Position numbers and translations under genes: made by a program | Shown: positions 17,201 through 25,934 of the stretch, piece after piece | Layout of the letters: each line of letters begins with the position of its first letter | Numbering within the stretch: the first letter of the stretch is position 1 | From: Chryseobacterium gleum | Lineage (GTDB): Bacteria > Bacteroidota > Bacteroidia > Flavobacteriales_D > Crocinitomicaceae | DNA length: 64,000 nt | Reading direction: 5' to 3' | NCBI GenBank assembly: GCA_945882095.1 | Contig: CAMCWF010000008.1 | Coordinates: 1-64,000, forward strand | Notes under the pieces: model-generated | The model's input: the letters and a program-made list of their open reading frames with translations, nothing else | Told to the model about the DNA's origin: nothing | Databases searched by the model: none

Positions 17201-18533
17201 CCAAAACCTCATCGTTGTTGAGTGGGTTATTGAGTGAAATGTATCCCAACAATGCATTATAGGTGAATTCTTGGTCTGTTAATTTTCTGGCATTCTCAAC
17301 CTTTTCATAGTCTTTGGCTTGTTGGAAAGGCCCTGGCGTGGATACTTGGGTATTCAGGACACTGACAGCATTGGCGAATCCGCGAATAAGGGGTTGATTG
17401 GCTGCCCAATTGTAGAGGCCATTTGCGGAGTTATCAGGATCAACTGCGGAAACGAATCCACCTGGATTTCCCTGACAGTTTTGAGCTTTACCTTCTCCTA
17501 AGTCGGAAAAAGCCACGATGTTTCGGGTGTTTTCGGTATTGTTTGTTCTGTTGGTAACCCAAACTTCAATTCGTGTTATGTAACGGGTGGCATTGACCAT
17601 GGGTAAATTTGCCATGGCCGAGTCATAATTTTGTTGGTGAAAAAGGTTTAGGAAATAGTGCCTGTTTGCTTCATAATTATCTGCTGTCAATTCAAATTTT
17701 TGCACTTGTGATTTTCCAGCAATGTTGATTTCTTGCCTTTTTCCTTTAGACTGAGCCAAAATGAGGTCGAAGGTAGACCTTCCAAATTTCAATTGGGTTT
17801 TCGCTCCGAACAGCGTTTGTGAACCTTGAATTAAGGACGTAGGCAAATCTAAATTCACCATACCAAGCGCGATTTTTTGGATGATTTGGTCCTCGTCTCC
17901 GGTGTGCTCTAACTTAGAAATGTTTTCAAAATCGAAAGCTGCTTGGGTATTATATTTAGCGCCTATTTTCAATCGGGTACCAATTTGCCCCACGATGTCC
18001 ATGTTAATGTTTTGTTGAAAATCAAAACGGGTAATGTTCCGTTGTTTCATGGGAAGGATTGGGTTGTCATACCTAGAATGGTTTACTCCCAATTGCACTT
18101 CTACATTACCTTGAGGGCGAATGACGATTTCACCGGAACCAAAAATGCTTTCAAAAACCTTACTTCCAATTTTAATGGGTAATTCAAAGGAGCGTCCAAC
18201 TACGGATTCTTCTTCAATTTGTTGTTCCCAATTTTGGTCTTGAAACTGTGTGTTTTTATAATTCAGGTAATCTTGCATCGACATTGAGGTCGGATTTCGA
18301 AAAAGCAATCCTTGACCCAAGGTTTGTTTAAATACATAATGACCTGTAGTCGGATCATATTCAATGGTTTGATTTAAGGAGGAAGGGTCACCTAGGTCGA
18401 ACGGATATTGTTCGTTTTGAAAAGTGTTGTACGAATTCCCAAAGGGGAAGGGAAGTTTTGGGCCATTTTGTGCAAAAGAAATCATCGCAAAAACAGGCAA
18501 AAGGGTTCCTAAAAAACCCAACACCCATTTCAT
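11247..18533 (-). CDS. sprA: SprA (Sov-like), T9SS outer-membrane translocon pore
   Basis: This is a very large protein of about 2430 residues, the usual size for SprA, with a signal peptide starting MKWVLGFLG and ending SFAQ. It begins with the SprA N-terminal landmarks (FPFGNSYNTFQNEQYPFDLG, then YVFKQTLGQGLLFRNPTSMS). It continues with hundreds of short amphipathic strands, as expected for the 36-strand barrel through which folded T9SS cargo leaves the cell. A strongly charged segment with KKERRKWEK and ERKKKKELRRQKK lies at about 1900-1975 in barrel territory. A GTG at 18563 that overlaps the ruvA stop is an alternative start and adds ten residues; the ATG at 18533 gives a cleaner signal peptide. 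It follows ruvA and precedes GNAT in one probable operon. Cargo for it is encoded throughout the window. Confidence 0.95.
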   Translation of the reverse strand: MKWVLGFLGTLLPVFAMISFAQNGPKLPFPFGNSYNTFQNEQYPFDLGDPSSLNQTIEYDPTTGHYVFKQTLGQGLLFRNPTSMSMQDYLNYKNTQFQDQNWEQQIEEESVVGRSFELPIKIGSKVFESIFGSGEIVIRPQGNVEVQLGVNHSRYDNPILPMKQRNITRFDFQQNINMDIVGQIGTRLKIGAKYNTQAAFDFENISKLEHTGDEDQIIQKIALGMVNLDLPTSLIQGSQTLFGAKTQLKFGRSTFDLILAQSKGKRQEINIAGKSQVQKFELTADNYEANRHYFLNLFHQQNYDSAMANLPMVNATRYITRIEVWVTNRTNNTENTRNIVAFSDLGEGKAQNCQGNPGGFVSAVDPDNSANGLYNWAANQPLIRGFANAVSVLNTQVSTPGPFQQAKDYEKVENARKLTDQEFTYNALLGYISLNNPLNNDEVLAVSYEYTYRGQTYQIGEFSTDGASGQQALILKLIKPTITSPQNKIWDLMMKNVYSIGAYQVDQTGFKVDIYYNNPSTSVPLPVFPMAGLDDKQIVTLLDMDKINQNNQPFSDGVFDYVPLIVNGAKVENGGTINRKNGRIYFTTVEPFGKTLAKRMLEIGVPQQTINGIAFYELYDSTKTAAQQIPSKNRFIFKGEFQSSVSSDIPLNALNVPQGAVSVTAGGIKLTENVDYTVDYNLGRVKILNTGILESNTPIKISIESNSVFGFQARSMMGGHYQYRLNDKMKFGATWVRMSERPVTQKVDFGSEPFKNNILGADFSIRTDVPFLTKLVDLLPVISTNQMSTFSLNGEVAYLIPGQPKVINKSGTSYVDDFEASQSSIDLKSSSAWRLASIPQGQPDLFPEASSTSLSAGFKRSKIAWYTIDPLFYQSNNLTPQHIKQDATMLADSRMRLVNQVDIFPNQQLQYGSIPNITVFDLFYYPKERGMYNYDTTNTVDTSGYFTNPENRWGGVMRSLATNDFETANVEFIQFWVLDPFNQDAENSDSSSLMNGGDLYFNLGNVSEDVIPDSRKEYENGIPPLGPSITDNVDTTVWARVSNEQVVVNAFDTDPAARLNQDIGLDGWNDTDEQSAYANFVSWVQNNPNLSSGAKARMIQDPSNDDYNYYLDDNFDASNADILERYKRYNGMEGNSPTTNMSDTANSAGYPTQATNMPDLEDINQDNNLSESEAYFQYKMSIRPGDMVVGKNFITNVQVYNSGNKTEKWYQVKIPLKEFQKKVNGIQDFRSIRFMRIFMKDFDEQIQMRFARLELIRGEWRRYYDDLTQPGISVQPDPNLTTFNIAAVNVEENDQRTPIKYEVPPGITREIDPSQTYQRQMNEQSLVLDICNLQEGDARAAYKNVVFDVRTYKKLKMFVHAEEVNPMTPLNDKEVTMFVRLGTDFVDNYYEYELPLYKTQWGATSPDDIWPSMNDIEIVFDHLLDLKKERNKKLEDGTAGVSNLFEYAKNDPANADRKIKVKGSPNLQSVKTIMIGVRNPLQSDPNNSWPDDGQAECVNVWVNELRLTDFVSNGGGAAVGQAQLQVADFATVSASGNYSGINWGSVESRVQERQRNAKMGIDMNSNVQLGQFFGKQAKVSLPFFYGYSLSIINPEYDPFNPDIKLADYDIATRKERAKLGQDFNERKSYNFTNVRKEAKAGAKPAFWRVSNWSASYAYSENLKRDFNTNYDRTKNYTGALNYNYTFAGKPIEPFKKWKPVQKSKWLALVKDMNFYLMPKNITFTNELLRLYNERQVRNNLVPNYEFTPVFLKKFDWVRNYSIGYDLTKNLKTSFTATNKSIFVEGNKRVDRKQDVMAFQEFKDSIRSQMSSFGRTMDYSQNVNVSYTVPFDKFPLTDWITLNAKYTGTYNWQRAPLAQTEFGNTIQNNRSINLTSQANFVTLYNKIPLFKKILSDGRNSRGALNGKDNQGGKQNPGGNKKVEEKAPEPPKPVEEMTKKERRKWEKVLRKFERKKKKELRRQKKVNPAVGFLARLTMTVRNVSGTYTVNDGTILPGFNQESSVLGMNANNLSMAGFVFGKQGTDVWGRGNGYSIAEQSVDNGWLIQNENLNKQFATTHSTTLNLRGTLEPLKDLNIEMKLNRNYGLNSGSFFRWNETSQQFEGQSKFETANLTYSTITWGTAFIRDNKDKSSAVFNQMLANRQSVSQLVGASNPNSSMLPSGFYDGYSGSQQEVVIGSFLTAYGNSKVNEKNINPIKNMPLPNWSITYNGLSKMNFAKKFVKSFVLRHGYNSTITMNGMQSNMSATVDANGNPTALDINNNIISERQVQNITISEQFSPLIGMDATWTILGKALTTKFEYKKDRQATLSLNNNQITEVKSDEIVIGMQTKIVKVKLIKKLPANDLNAGINFSFRDNSTLIRKVVENTNQGTAGQQIISFKLNIDYNLTQNLTMSYFYDQNLNTPKVATSYPTGNINTGIKLRFNLAGVQ

Positions 18534-18562
18534 AGCAAGAATATTTCTTATCTCATTGTTCA

Positions 18563-19138
18563 CTATAATACTTTTAGTGCTTCTTTTATTAAAACTTCCA
18601 CAGATTCTTCGCCTGAATCAATTTTCTCCAAGGCTTTTTCCGTTGTTTTTCTATCGAACCCTAAAGAAACCAGGGCCGTTAACGCATCAAAACGATTCGT
18701 ATTGTTTGCAGCGGAAATATTTTGAGAAACTTCGGTGTATTTAAGAACTTTTCCTTTAAGGTCAATGATAACGCGTTGTGCTGTTTTCGCACCAATTCCT
18801 TTAACGCGTTGTATGGTCACAACATCTTCAGATTGAATGGCATGAGCAATTTCTGCAGGCACGAGGGAGGACAGCATAATCATGGCGATGTTGGGTCCAA
18901 TTCCGGAAACAGAAATTAAATGATTGAACATTTCTCTTTCTTCTTTGGAAGAAAATCCATAGAGTATATGGGCGTCTTCGCGAACAATCAACCGGGTAAA
19001 CAGTTTTAAATGCTCATCACTTCCAATGGAAGAAAAGGTATTCAAAGAAATTTTGACTTCGTAACCAATCCCACCGCAATCCAACACCACTTCTGTTGGA
19101 TTTTTCTCTATTAATTTACCTTGTAACTGTGCGATCAT
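18563..19138 (-). CDS. ruvA: Holliday junction branch-migration protein RuvA
   Basis: This full-length RuvA of 191 residues has an N-terminal OB fold (MIAQLQGKLIEKNPTEVVLD). Two helix-hairpin-helix DNA-binding motifs follow (SVSGIGPNIA about 76-86 and RVKGIGAKTAQ about 111-121), then a C-terminal three-helix domain (about 147-191) that contacts RuvB. As a tetramer it holds four-way junctions while RuvB drives migration and RuvC cuts. It lies 2 bases after maeB, and its TAG stop overlaps the possible GTG start of sprA. ruvC is in this window at 60707, far away and under separate control; ruvB is not in view. Confidence 0.96.
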   Translation of the reverse strand: MIAQLQGKLIEKNPTEVVLDCGGIGYEVKISLNTFSSIGSDEHLKLFTRLIVREDAHILYGFSSKEEREMFNHLISVSGIGPNIAMIMLSSLVPAEIAHAIQSEDVVTIQRVKGIGAKTAQRVIIDLKGKVLKYTEVSQNISAANNTNRFDALTALVSLGFDRKTTEKALEKIDSGEESVEVLIKEALKVL

Positions 19139-19140
19139 GT

Positions 19141-21405
19141 TTATTTGTTTTGCGCGTCGACGACCGCAACCTTTACAATATTTATTATTTCACGAACAGA
19201 AGCGCCAAGTTGTACCACATGGATTGATTTCCTCAAACCAATTAAGATGGGTCCTATGGCATCACTGTCTGTCATTTGCTGAAGCAATTTATAGGAAATA
19301 TTTCCCGCAGACAAATTTGGAAAGATAAGGGTATTGACTTCTTTGTTCACGAGGGAGGAAAACGGAAATTTCTCGTTTAACAATTCTGAATTCAATGCAA
19401 AGTTTGCTTGTACTTCACCATCCACGATCAGGTTGGGTTGTTCTTCGTGAAGAATTTTTACCGCCTCTGCCATTTTATCGGCATCAGGACCTGGGGAGGA
19501 ACCGAAATTCGAGTAACTCAAAAGTGCAATTTTTGGTTGCATTCTTAGCTTGCGAATGGTTTTAGCCACATTGGTTGTGATTTCCGCGATTTGTTGTGCG
19601 CTAGGGTTTAAGTTAACCGTGGTATCGGCAAGGAACATTGGGCCTCTTTTGGTATTAAGGATGTACATACCTGAAACGGTTTTTACATCTTTTTCCAATC
19701 CAATGATTTGAAGCAGTGGTCGTACTGAGGACCTATAGCTGCGGGTTAAACCTGTAATCATTGCATCGGCCATTCCTAAATCGACCATCATTGCACCGAA
19801 GTGGTTTCTTTCGCGCATTAACTTAACGGCTTCAAATTCGGTTAGACCTTTTCTTTTTCTGCGTTCGAAGAATTCTTTTCCAAAGGCCAATCTTCTTTCC
19901 TCTTCTGTTTCAGCTTTAGGGTCAATAATGGTTACATCGGGCATTTCGACGCCATATTCATCCATCAGATGGTGGATCGTATCTACATCCCCCAATAAAA
20001 TTGGGAAGGCTACGCCATCTTCATACGCCACTTGCGCCGCCTTAAGGATTTTGACATTGTCTGCTTCGGCAAACACAACGGTTTTGGGATTGCTTTGTGC
20101 TTTGGTGGTAATGTTTCTTACCAGTTTGTTATCGAGTCCTAACCTCGCTTTGAGCTCTTCTTCATATTTCTGCCAATCTTTGATTGGATTCTTTGCCACA
20201 CCCGAATCAATGGCAGCTCGGGCTACGGCCGGTGCTACATAATAAATAAGTCTTGGATCGAGGGGTTTGGGAATAATTTGATCTCTTCCAAACGAGATGT
20301 TTTTCTCTCCGTAGGCTTCGATGACTTCTTCCGGGATTGTTTCTTTTGCAAGTGAAGCAATTGCTTTTACGGCAGCCAGCTTCATCTCCTCATTGATGGT
20401 AGTCGCCCGAACATCAAGGGCACCTCTAAAAATGTAAGGGAAACCCAAAACGTTATTGACCTGATTCGGATGGTCTGAACGCCCCGTTGCCATAATGATG
20501 TCTTTTCGAACCGAGGTTGCTTCTTTGTAAGAAATTTCTGGATCTGGATTGGCCAACGCAAATACGATGGGATCCTTCGCCATTTTTTTTATCATTTCTT
20601 TGGTCACCAACCCTCCTTTTGACAAACCCAAAAAGACGTCTGCCCCTTTAAAAACGGTGTCAAAGGGAATGTCTTTTTTATGGGTCGCGTAGTACGTTTT
20701 CATTTCATCCAAATCTGTACGTTCGGCATGCATGAGGCCTTTAGAGTCGTACATGAAAATATTGGAAACTTTCGCGCCGAGTGATACATACAATTTAGCA
20801 CAGGAAAGGGCAGCTGCGCCTGCGCCTGAGACAACGATTTTTACCCTGTCGATTCTTTTTCTTGCCAATTCCAAGGCATTAAGCAATGCTGCAGCGGATA
20901 TGATTGCGGTACCATGTTGGTCATCGTGCATAATTGGAATGTCCAATTCTTCTTTCAATCTGCGTTCAATTTCAAATGCTTCAGGTGCTTTGATGTCCTC
21001 CAAATTGATTCCTCCAAAAGTTGGAGCAATGGCTTTTACTGTCTGAATGAAAAGCTCTGGATCTTTGGCGTCTACTTCAATGTCAAAAACATCGATGTCT
21101 GCAAAGATTTTGAAAAGGAGACCTTTTCCTTCCATGACCGGCTTTGACGCTAATGGGCCGATGTCGCCAAGACCTAAAACGGCTGTTCCATTTGAGATTA
21201 CGGCGACCAAATTTGATTTACTGGTATACTTGTAAACGTCGTCTTTATTCTCTGCAATTTTTAGACAAGGTTCGGCTACCCCCGGAGAATAGGCCAAGGA
21301 GAGGTCACGTTGCGAAGAATAAGGTTTGGTAGGAACTACTTCAATTTTCCCTGGTCTACCCATCGAATGATAATCGAGCGCATCTTGTTTTCTAATTTTT
21401 GCCAT
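19141..21405 (-). CDS. maeB: NADP-dependent malic enzyme with phosphotransacetylase-like domain
   Basis: This is a 754-residue two-domain MaeB-type enzyme. The N-terminal malic domain has LAYSPGVAEPCLKI, SNGTAVLGLGDIGP (72-84), the metal-binding segments LEDIKAPE and MHDDQHGTA (159-167), and the nucleotide fold SGAGAAA (193-199). The C-terminal part (about 430-754) resembles phosphate acetyltransferase, which in this family is regulatory, responding to acetyl-CoA, rather than catalytic. It should decarboxylate malate to pyruvate with production of NADPH. It is placed between the 2-oxoglutarate dehydrogenase genes and ruvA, 27 bases after sucB and 2 bases before ruvA, so co-transcription is likely. 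Confidence 0.95.
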   Translation of the reverse strand: MAKIRKQDALDYHSMGRPGKIEVVPTKPYSSQRDLSLAYSPGVAEPCLKIAENKDDVYKYTSKSNLVAVISNGTAVLGLGDIGPLASKPVMEGKGLLFKIFADIDVFDIEVDAKDPELFIQTVKAIAPTFGGINLEDIKAPEAFEIERRLKEELDIPIMHDDQHGTAIISAAALLNALELARKRIDRVKIVVSGAGAAALSCAKLYVSLGAKVSNIFMYDSKGLMHAERTDLDEMKTYYATHKKDIPFDTVFKGADVFLGLSKGGLVTKEMIKKMAKDPIVFALANPDPEISYKEATSVRKDIIMATGRSDHPNQVNNVLGFPYIFRGALDVRATTINEEMKLAAVKAIASLAKETIPEEVIEAYGEKNISFGRDQIIPKPLDPRLIYYVAPAVARAAIDSGVAKNPIKDWQKYEEELKARLGLDNKLVRNITTKAQSNPKTVVFAEADNVKILKAAQVAYEDGVAFPILLGDVDTIHHLMDEYGVEMPDVTIIDPKAETEEERRLAFGKEFFERRKRKGLTEFEAVKLMRERNHFGAMMVDLGMADAMITGLTRSYRSSVRPLLQIIGLEKDVKTVSGMYILNTKRGPMFLADTTVNLNPSAQQIAEITTNVAKTIRKLRMQPKIALLSYSNFGSSPGPDADKMAEAVKILHEEQPNLIVDGEVQANFALNSELLNEKFPFSSLVNKEVNTLIFPNLSAGNISYKLLQQMTDSDAIGPILIGLRKSIHVVQLGASVREIINIVKVAVVDAQNK

Positions 21406-21432
21406 GATTTTGTTTTAAACCTAAGTTTATAA

Positions 21433-22671
21433 TTACAGGCCCAACAGAACTTGAATAGGGTCTTTAGAACCGAATAACATTTTTTCTGGTTGTTCGAGCA
21501 TTTCTTTGACCTTTACTAAGAATCCAACGGATTCTTTACCATCGATTATTCTGTGATCATAGGAAAGGGCTACGTACATAATCGGTCTGATTTCAACTTT
21601 CCCATTTATGGCCACGGGTCTTTCAACGATGTTATGCATTCCAAGAATGGCAGACTGTGGTGGGTTAATGATTGGCGTAGAGAGCATGGAACCGAAAACA
21701 CCACCATTGGTGATGGTAAATGTTCCGCCTGTCATGTCTTCTGGGGTAATTTTTCCATCCCTTGCTTTCACTGCCAATCTTTTAATTTCCATTTCAATTT
21801 CGGCTAAGGAAAGTCTTTCGGCATTTCGAAGTACAGGAACCATAAGTCCTTTAGGAGAAGAAACGGCAATTCCGATGTCTGCATAATCATGGTAAATAAC
21901 TTCGTTTCCACTGATTTGGCCATTCACTGCTGGAAACAGATGTAAGGCCTCTGTCACCGCTTTGGTGAAAAAGGACATAAAACCAAGGTTTACTGCGTGG
22001 TGTTTTGAAAAGGCATCTTTGTATTTGGTTCTAAGATCCATGATGGGTTTCATGTCCACTTCATTAAAAGTGGTTAGCATTGCTGTTTCATTTTTTACAG
22101 ACACCAATCTTTCGGCGATTTTTCTGCGAAGCATGGACATTTTTTCCTTGGATTGATTTCGAGTACCTCCCCATCCTTGCATTTGTGTGGTACTAAATCC
22201 AGCGGACATTGCGTTCATTGCATCGGACTTGGTAATTCTCCCATCTTTTCCAGTGGCTTGAATTTGTTGTGCAGGAATGTTGTTTTCCGAAATAATTTTA
22301 GCTGCAGCGGGTGACGGCGTACCGGAAGCATAACTTTTAACAGGGTCGGGATTCGGTTTTGCAGGTTCTGCAACCACATTCTCTGCCTTGGGGGCTGCTT
22401 CTACGATTTTTTCGACCTGTGCGGGCGCAGGCGCGGAAGTATCAATAAGGCAAACCACTTGTCCAACTTTGACTACATCCCCTTCAGCGGCTTTAAGGGA
22501 AATGATTCCGCTTTCTTCTGCGGGCAATTCCAAGGTCGCTTTGTCTGAGTCCACTTCTGCAATGGCCTGGTCTTTCATTACGTAATCGCCTTCGGCGACG
22601 AGCCATTGTGCGATTTCAACTTCAGATATGGATTCTCCCGGACTTGGGACCTTCATTTCAAGTATTGACAT
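21433..22671 (-). CDS. sucB: 2-oxoglutarate dehydrogenase E2 (dihydrolipoyl succinyltransferase)
   Basis: This 412-residue E2 component has a lipoyl domain at 1-80 with the attachment lysine Lys44 in VDSDKATLE. An Ala/Pro-rich linker follows, then a peripheral-subunit-binding domain (about 115-155, [24 protein letters not shown]). The catalytic acyltransferase core ends with SYDHRIIDG, carrying the active-site His373 and Asp377. It transfers the succinyl group to CoA in the TCA cycle. It starts 5 bases after sucA. The E3 (lipoamide dehydrogenase) gene is not in this window. Confidence 0.96.
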   Translation of the reverse strand: MSILEMKVPSPGESISEVEIAQWLVAEGDYVMKDQAIAEVDSDKATLELPAEESGIISLKAAEGDVVKVGQVVCLIDTSAPAPAQVEKIVEAAPKAENVVAEPAKPNPDPVKSYASGTPSPAAAKIISENNIPAQQIQATGKDGRITKSDAMNAMSAGFSTTQMQGWGGTRNQSKEKMSMLRRKIAERLVSVKNETAMLTTFNEVDMKPIMDLRTKYKDAFSKHHAVNLGFMSFFTKAVTEALHLFPAVNGQISGNEVIYHDYADIGIAVSSPKGLMVPVLRNAERLSLAEIEMEIKRLAVKARDGKITPEDMTGGTFTITNGGVFGSMLSTPIINPPQSAILGMHNIVERPVAINGKVEIRPIMYVALSYDHRIIDGKESVGFLVKVKEMLEQPEKMLFGSKDPIQVLLGL

Positions 22672-22676
22672 AGGTG

Positions 22677-25403
22677 TTATTTTTCAATGTTAATATTGGC
22701 GTAAACAAAAAGGGAATCAAATAATTTATTCAATCTTTTTTCGTGTAATTTTTTGGAACCTTCAGCAGAAGCGGCGGTAGCTTCTCTACAAATGCCGATG
22801 AGGTTCATGTTTTTAAGGTGAAGTGCCATAAAGCTCCAAGCCCCCATATTCGCGGGTTCTTCTTGTGCCCAAAGGACGTTTGTAGGTTTGTATTTTTCTA
22901 CGATACCTTCCATTTGTTTCATCGGAAGTGGATACAATTGTTCAACGCGAACAAAGGCCATATTCTGAACGCCTAATTCCTTGGCTTTCAATTTCATTTC
23001 ATAGTAGAATTTACCTGAACAGAAAACAACCGTATCCGTTTGGGCAACCTCAGCAGTAGGGTCATCCAATACTTCTTTAAATCCCCCTGTTTCAAGCGCT
23101 GCCAAAGTAGACGTTGCGTCAGGGTAACGTAGTAACATTTTAGGAGAGAATACAATCAAGGGTTTTCTAAAATCTCGTTTGAGTTGTCTTCTGAGCAAAT
23201 GGAAGTGATTTCCAGGTGTGGAAGTGTTCACCACTTGCATGTTAAGGTCGGCGCATTGTTGTAAAAACCTTTCCATTCTGCCACTGGAGTGTTCTGCCCC
23301 TTGGCCTTCATAGCCATGCGGAAGTAAAAGAACAAGACCGCTTTGCGTCGCCCATTTATCTTCTCCTGCGGAAATAAACTGGTCGATCATGATTTGCGCA
23401 CCATTAAAGAAATCTCCAAATTGTGCTTCCCAAATGGTCAAACCACTTGGATTTGCTAGGGAGTAACCGTATTCAAAACCGAGCACCCCGTATTCAGAGA
23501 GTAAAGAATTGTAGATGTAGAATTTTGCTTGGTCATCTGAAAGCAGGTTCAGCGTTTCGATTTCTTCTTCAGAATCTTCAGTAATGACTACGGCATGACG
23601 ATGGGAGAATGTCCCACGTTCAACATCTTGTCCAGAAATACGGACGCTGTGGCCTTCTGACAACAAGGTTGCATAAGCCAACATCTCTGCCGTTCCCCAA
23701 TCTAATTTGTCATTTTTAATGGCGTTCCAACGGTCTTCGAAGATCTTTGAGATTTTTCTGAAATATTTTTTATTCTCTGGAAGCACGGCTAATTTTTCAC
23801 CGAGTGCCAAAAGTTTCTCGCGCGATACGCCTGTAGGTGGTGAAACTTCAAAATCCGTAGCATTTGCATGACGGTAGCCTTCCCAAGTTAGACTTAAGAA
23901 ATCAAATACTTGGGCTTTTACAGTTTTACGAGAGGCATCAAATTCTGATTCAAGGAAGGCGATGTATTCTGCTTCCATTTCTTTGGCTTCTGCATCGGTT
24001 AGGCTCCCTTCTTCAATCAGTTGTTTTTGGTAAATAACTTTAGGATTCGGGTGTTTGAGAATAATGTCGTATAACTTCGGCTGGGTAAATTTAGGTTCAT
24101 CGCCCTCATTGTGACCATATTTACGATAGCAAAGGAGGTCAATAAAAACATCTCTTTTAAAAGTTTGGCGGTATTCAATTGCAATTTCCATGGCTTGCAA
24201 AACCGCTTCTATGTCATCCCCATTTACATGGAACACAGGACAGAGGGTTGTTTTAGCGATGTCGGTGCAATAGGTGGAAGACCTTGCGTCCAAGTAATTG
24301 GTTGTAAAACCAACTTGGTTATTTACCACAATATGAATGGTTCCTCCTGTTTTATACCCATCTAATTGTGCCATTTGAATGGTTTCGTAGACGATTCCTT
24401 GCGCGGCAATTGCGGCATCTCCATGGATCAGGACGGGACAAATTTTATTTTCTGTATGTAATACGTGGTCTATCTTTGCCCTTGAAATTCCCTCAACGAC
24501 AGTGTTTACAGCTTCTAGATGAGACGGGTTTGGGGAAAGGGTGAGTCCCATTTGTTTCCCGTTATCCAAGGTAATGTGAGAGGTAAACCCTTGGTGGTAT
24601 TTCACATCGCCATCGAAATGCGCATCAAATTCAAATTCTTTTCCTTCAAACTCGGAGAAGATGTCTCTGGGTTGTTTTTGAAATATATTGGCCAAAGTAT
24701 TTAGCCGACCTCTGTGGGCCATTCCCATTACAAAATACTCAATTCCAAGTTCGGAACCTTTTTCAACCAAGGCATCCAAAGCGGGTATTAAAGCCTCACC
24801 TCCTTCGATGGAGAAGCGTTTTTGGCCTACAAATTTTTTCCCTAAAAAGGCTTCAAAACCTGTGGCTTGGATGAGTTTAGCGAAGATTTTCTTTTTGCGG
24901 TTTTTATCAAAGGTGGGGCGGTTCCTAATTTCTATTTTGCTTTTAATCCATGAGATTCTCTCTGGATCACGCATGTAAACGAATTCTATACCTATGGATT
25001 CACAATAGGTTTCTTGAAGATGGGCGATGATGTCTTGTAGGGTACTTTGGCCGATGCCAACCTCACTGCCTGCTTGAAAAACATTTGTTAAATCCGAAGC
25101 TGTCAAGCCAAAGTTTTCGATGTCTAAGGTTGGGGAATACTTCCTTCGCTCCCTAACTGGATTTGTTTTCGTGAAAAGGTGTCCACGCGTTCTGTACCCA
25201 TTGATAAGGTTCAAAACTTTGAATTCTTTCTGGAAATTTTCAGGAACGGCATCTCCCTGAGAATAGGAGGTTTGCGCGAACTCAAATCCTTCGAAAAATT
25301 TCTTCCATCCTACATCTACGTTGTCAGGATTTTGTTTGTATTGAGTATATAAAAACTCGATTGCGTTTACATCCGCGTTGCCTACATAAGTAACTTTGTC
25401 CAT
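22677..25403 (-). CDS. sucA: 2-oxoglutarate dehydrogenase E1
   Basis: This 908-residue thiamine-diphosphate enzyme starts with the typical short E1 assembly helix ([20 protein letters not shown]). It has the expected SucA motifs: [30 protein letters not shown] followed by NNQVGFTT (thiamine diphosphate/magnesium site), and in the C-terminal half [14 protein letters not shown]. It decarboxylates 2-oxoglutarate and passes the succinyl group to SucB. It is the first gene of a seven-gene minus-strand run and is preceded by a convincing promoter at 25429-25460. Confidence 0.97.
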   Translation of the reverse strand: MDKVTYVGNADVNAIEFLYTQYKQNPDNVDVGWKKFFEGFEFAQTSYSQGDAVPENFQKEFKVLNLINGYRTRGHLFTKTNPVRERRKYSPTLDIENFGLTASDLTNVFQAGSEVGIGQSTLQDIIAHLQETYCESIGIEFVYMRDPERISWIKSKIEIRNRPTFDKNRKKKIFAKLIQATGFEAFLGKKFVGQKRFSIEGGEALIPALDALVEKGSELGIEYFVMGMAHRGRLNTLANIFQKQPRDIFSEFEGKEFEFDAHFDGDVKYHQGFTSHITLDNGKQMGLTLSPNPSHLEAVNTVVEGISRAKIDHVLHTENKICPVLIHGDAAIAAQGIVYETIQMAQLDGYKTGGTIHIVVNNQVGFTTNYLDARSSTYCTDIAKTTLCPVFHVNGDDIEAVLQAMEIAIEYRQTFKRDVFIDLLCYRKYGHNEGDEPKFTQPKLYDIILKHPNPKVIYQKQLIEEGSLTDAEAKEMEAEYIAFLESEFDASRKTVKAQVFDFLSLTWEGYRHANATDFEVSPPTGVSREKLLALGEKLAVLPENKKYFRKISKIFEDRWNAIKNDKLDWGTAEMLAYATLLSEGHSVRISGQDVERGTFSHRHAVVITEDSEEEIETLNLLSDDQAKFYIYNSLLSEYGVLGFEYGYSLANPSGLTIWEAQFGDFFNGAQIMIDQFISAGEDKWATQSGLVLLLPHGYEGQGAEHSSGRMERFLQQCADLNMQVVNTSTPGNHFHLLRRQLKRDFRKPLIVFSPKMLLRYPDATSTLAALETGGFKEVLDDPTAEVAQTDTVVFCSGKFYYEMKLKAKELGVQNMAFVRVEQLYPLPMKQMEGIVEKYKPTNVLWAQEEPANMGAWSFMALHLKNMNLIGICREATAASAEGSKKLHEKRLNKLFDSLFVYANINIEK

Positions 25404-25428
25404 GTTGTATTCTGGAATTAAAGGTTCG

Positions 25429-25460
25429 CAAAGTTATCAATTTGTAGGGAAAAAGCACAA
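25429..25460 (-). promoter_or_regulatory. Promoter of the sucA-led run
   Basis: On the minus strand TTG (plus 25458-25460) is followed after 21 bases by a perfect TAACTTTG -7 box (plus 25429-25436). The start codon lies 26 bases further on. The same -7 octamer occurs in front of the initiator tRNA. It is the only strong promoter seen for the whole sucA-sucB-maeB-ruvA-sprA-GNAT-PLC run. Confidence 0.65.
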
Positions 25461-25493
25461 GAAAAACCAATAAATGCAATCGTTCAAATGTGT

Positions 25494-25883
25494 TTAACTA
25501 GTCCGAGTCTTCAAAACCTTGATTCCGAAAAATACCGCTGAAAGAATCATCACGAGTCCGCCAATGGGTGTGATTGGACCTAGGAAACTTGCATTAAGCC
25601 CTAAAAGGTGAAAAATCACTAGGCCATAGATGGATCCCGAAAACAACAACAATCCTCCCCAAAGTCCAAGGAGGTAAGGTTTGAGACGAAAGGAGAAGTA
25701 TTGAGCCCCTACAGAAATAACAAGGGTAAAAAGGGCAATGTAGATTTGATAACGTACTGCCGTTTCGAAAGCATTACTCATTTTTAAGGAAGCCACCTTG
25801 CTCAGGCTATGCGCACCAAAAGCCCCCAAAACGATAGAAAACGCAAAAATAAAAATGGATAAGGAGGCAGCCTTGCTATTCAT
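25494..25883 (-). CDS. DUF423 family small membrane protein
   Basis: This 129-residue protein has four predicted membrane helices. It carries the DUF423/YgdD-like pattern: ALGAFGAHSL-like start (LGAFGAHSLSK), FETAVRYQIYIALFTLVISV, SGSIYGLVI, and a C-terminal TPIGGLVMILSAVFFGIKVLK. The biochemical role of the family is unknown; it is an inner-membrane protein found across many bacteria. It stands between sucA and a divergently transcribed lipoprotein gene. Confidence 0.9.
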   Translation of the reverse strand: MNSKAASLSIFIFAFSIVLGAFGAHSLSKVASLKMSNAFETAVRYQIYIALFTLVISVGAQYFSFRLKPYLLGLWGGLLLFSGSIYGLVIFHLLGLNASFLGPITPIGGLVMILSAVFFGIKVLKTRTS

Positions 25884-25897
25884 AACTTGGATTTGTC

Positions 25898-25905
25898 CAA
25901 AAGTA
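25898..25905 (-). promoter_or_regulatory. Candidate -7 box for the DUF423 gene
   Basis: On the minus strand this reads TACTTTTG, a perfect TAnnTTTG, 14 bases before the DUF423 start codon in the 51-base divergent gap. The expected TTTG at -33 is not evident (CTTA is at about that distance), so the call is tentative. Confidence 0.3.
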
Positions 25906-25934
25906 TATATCTTCGTTCACAATTCTAAGCGGCA

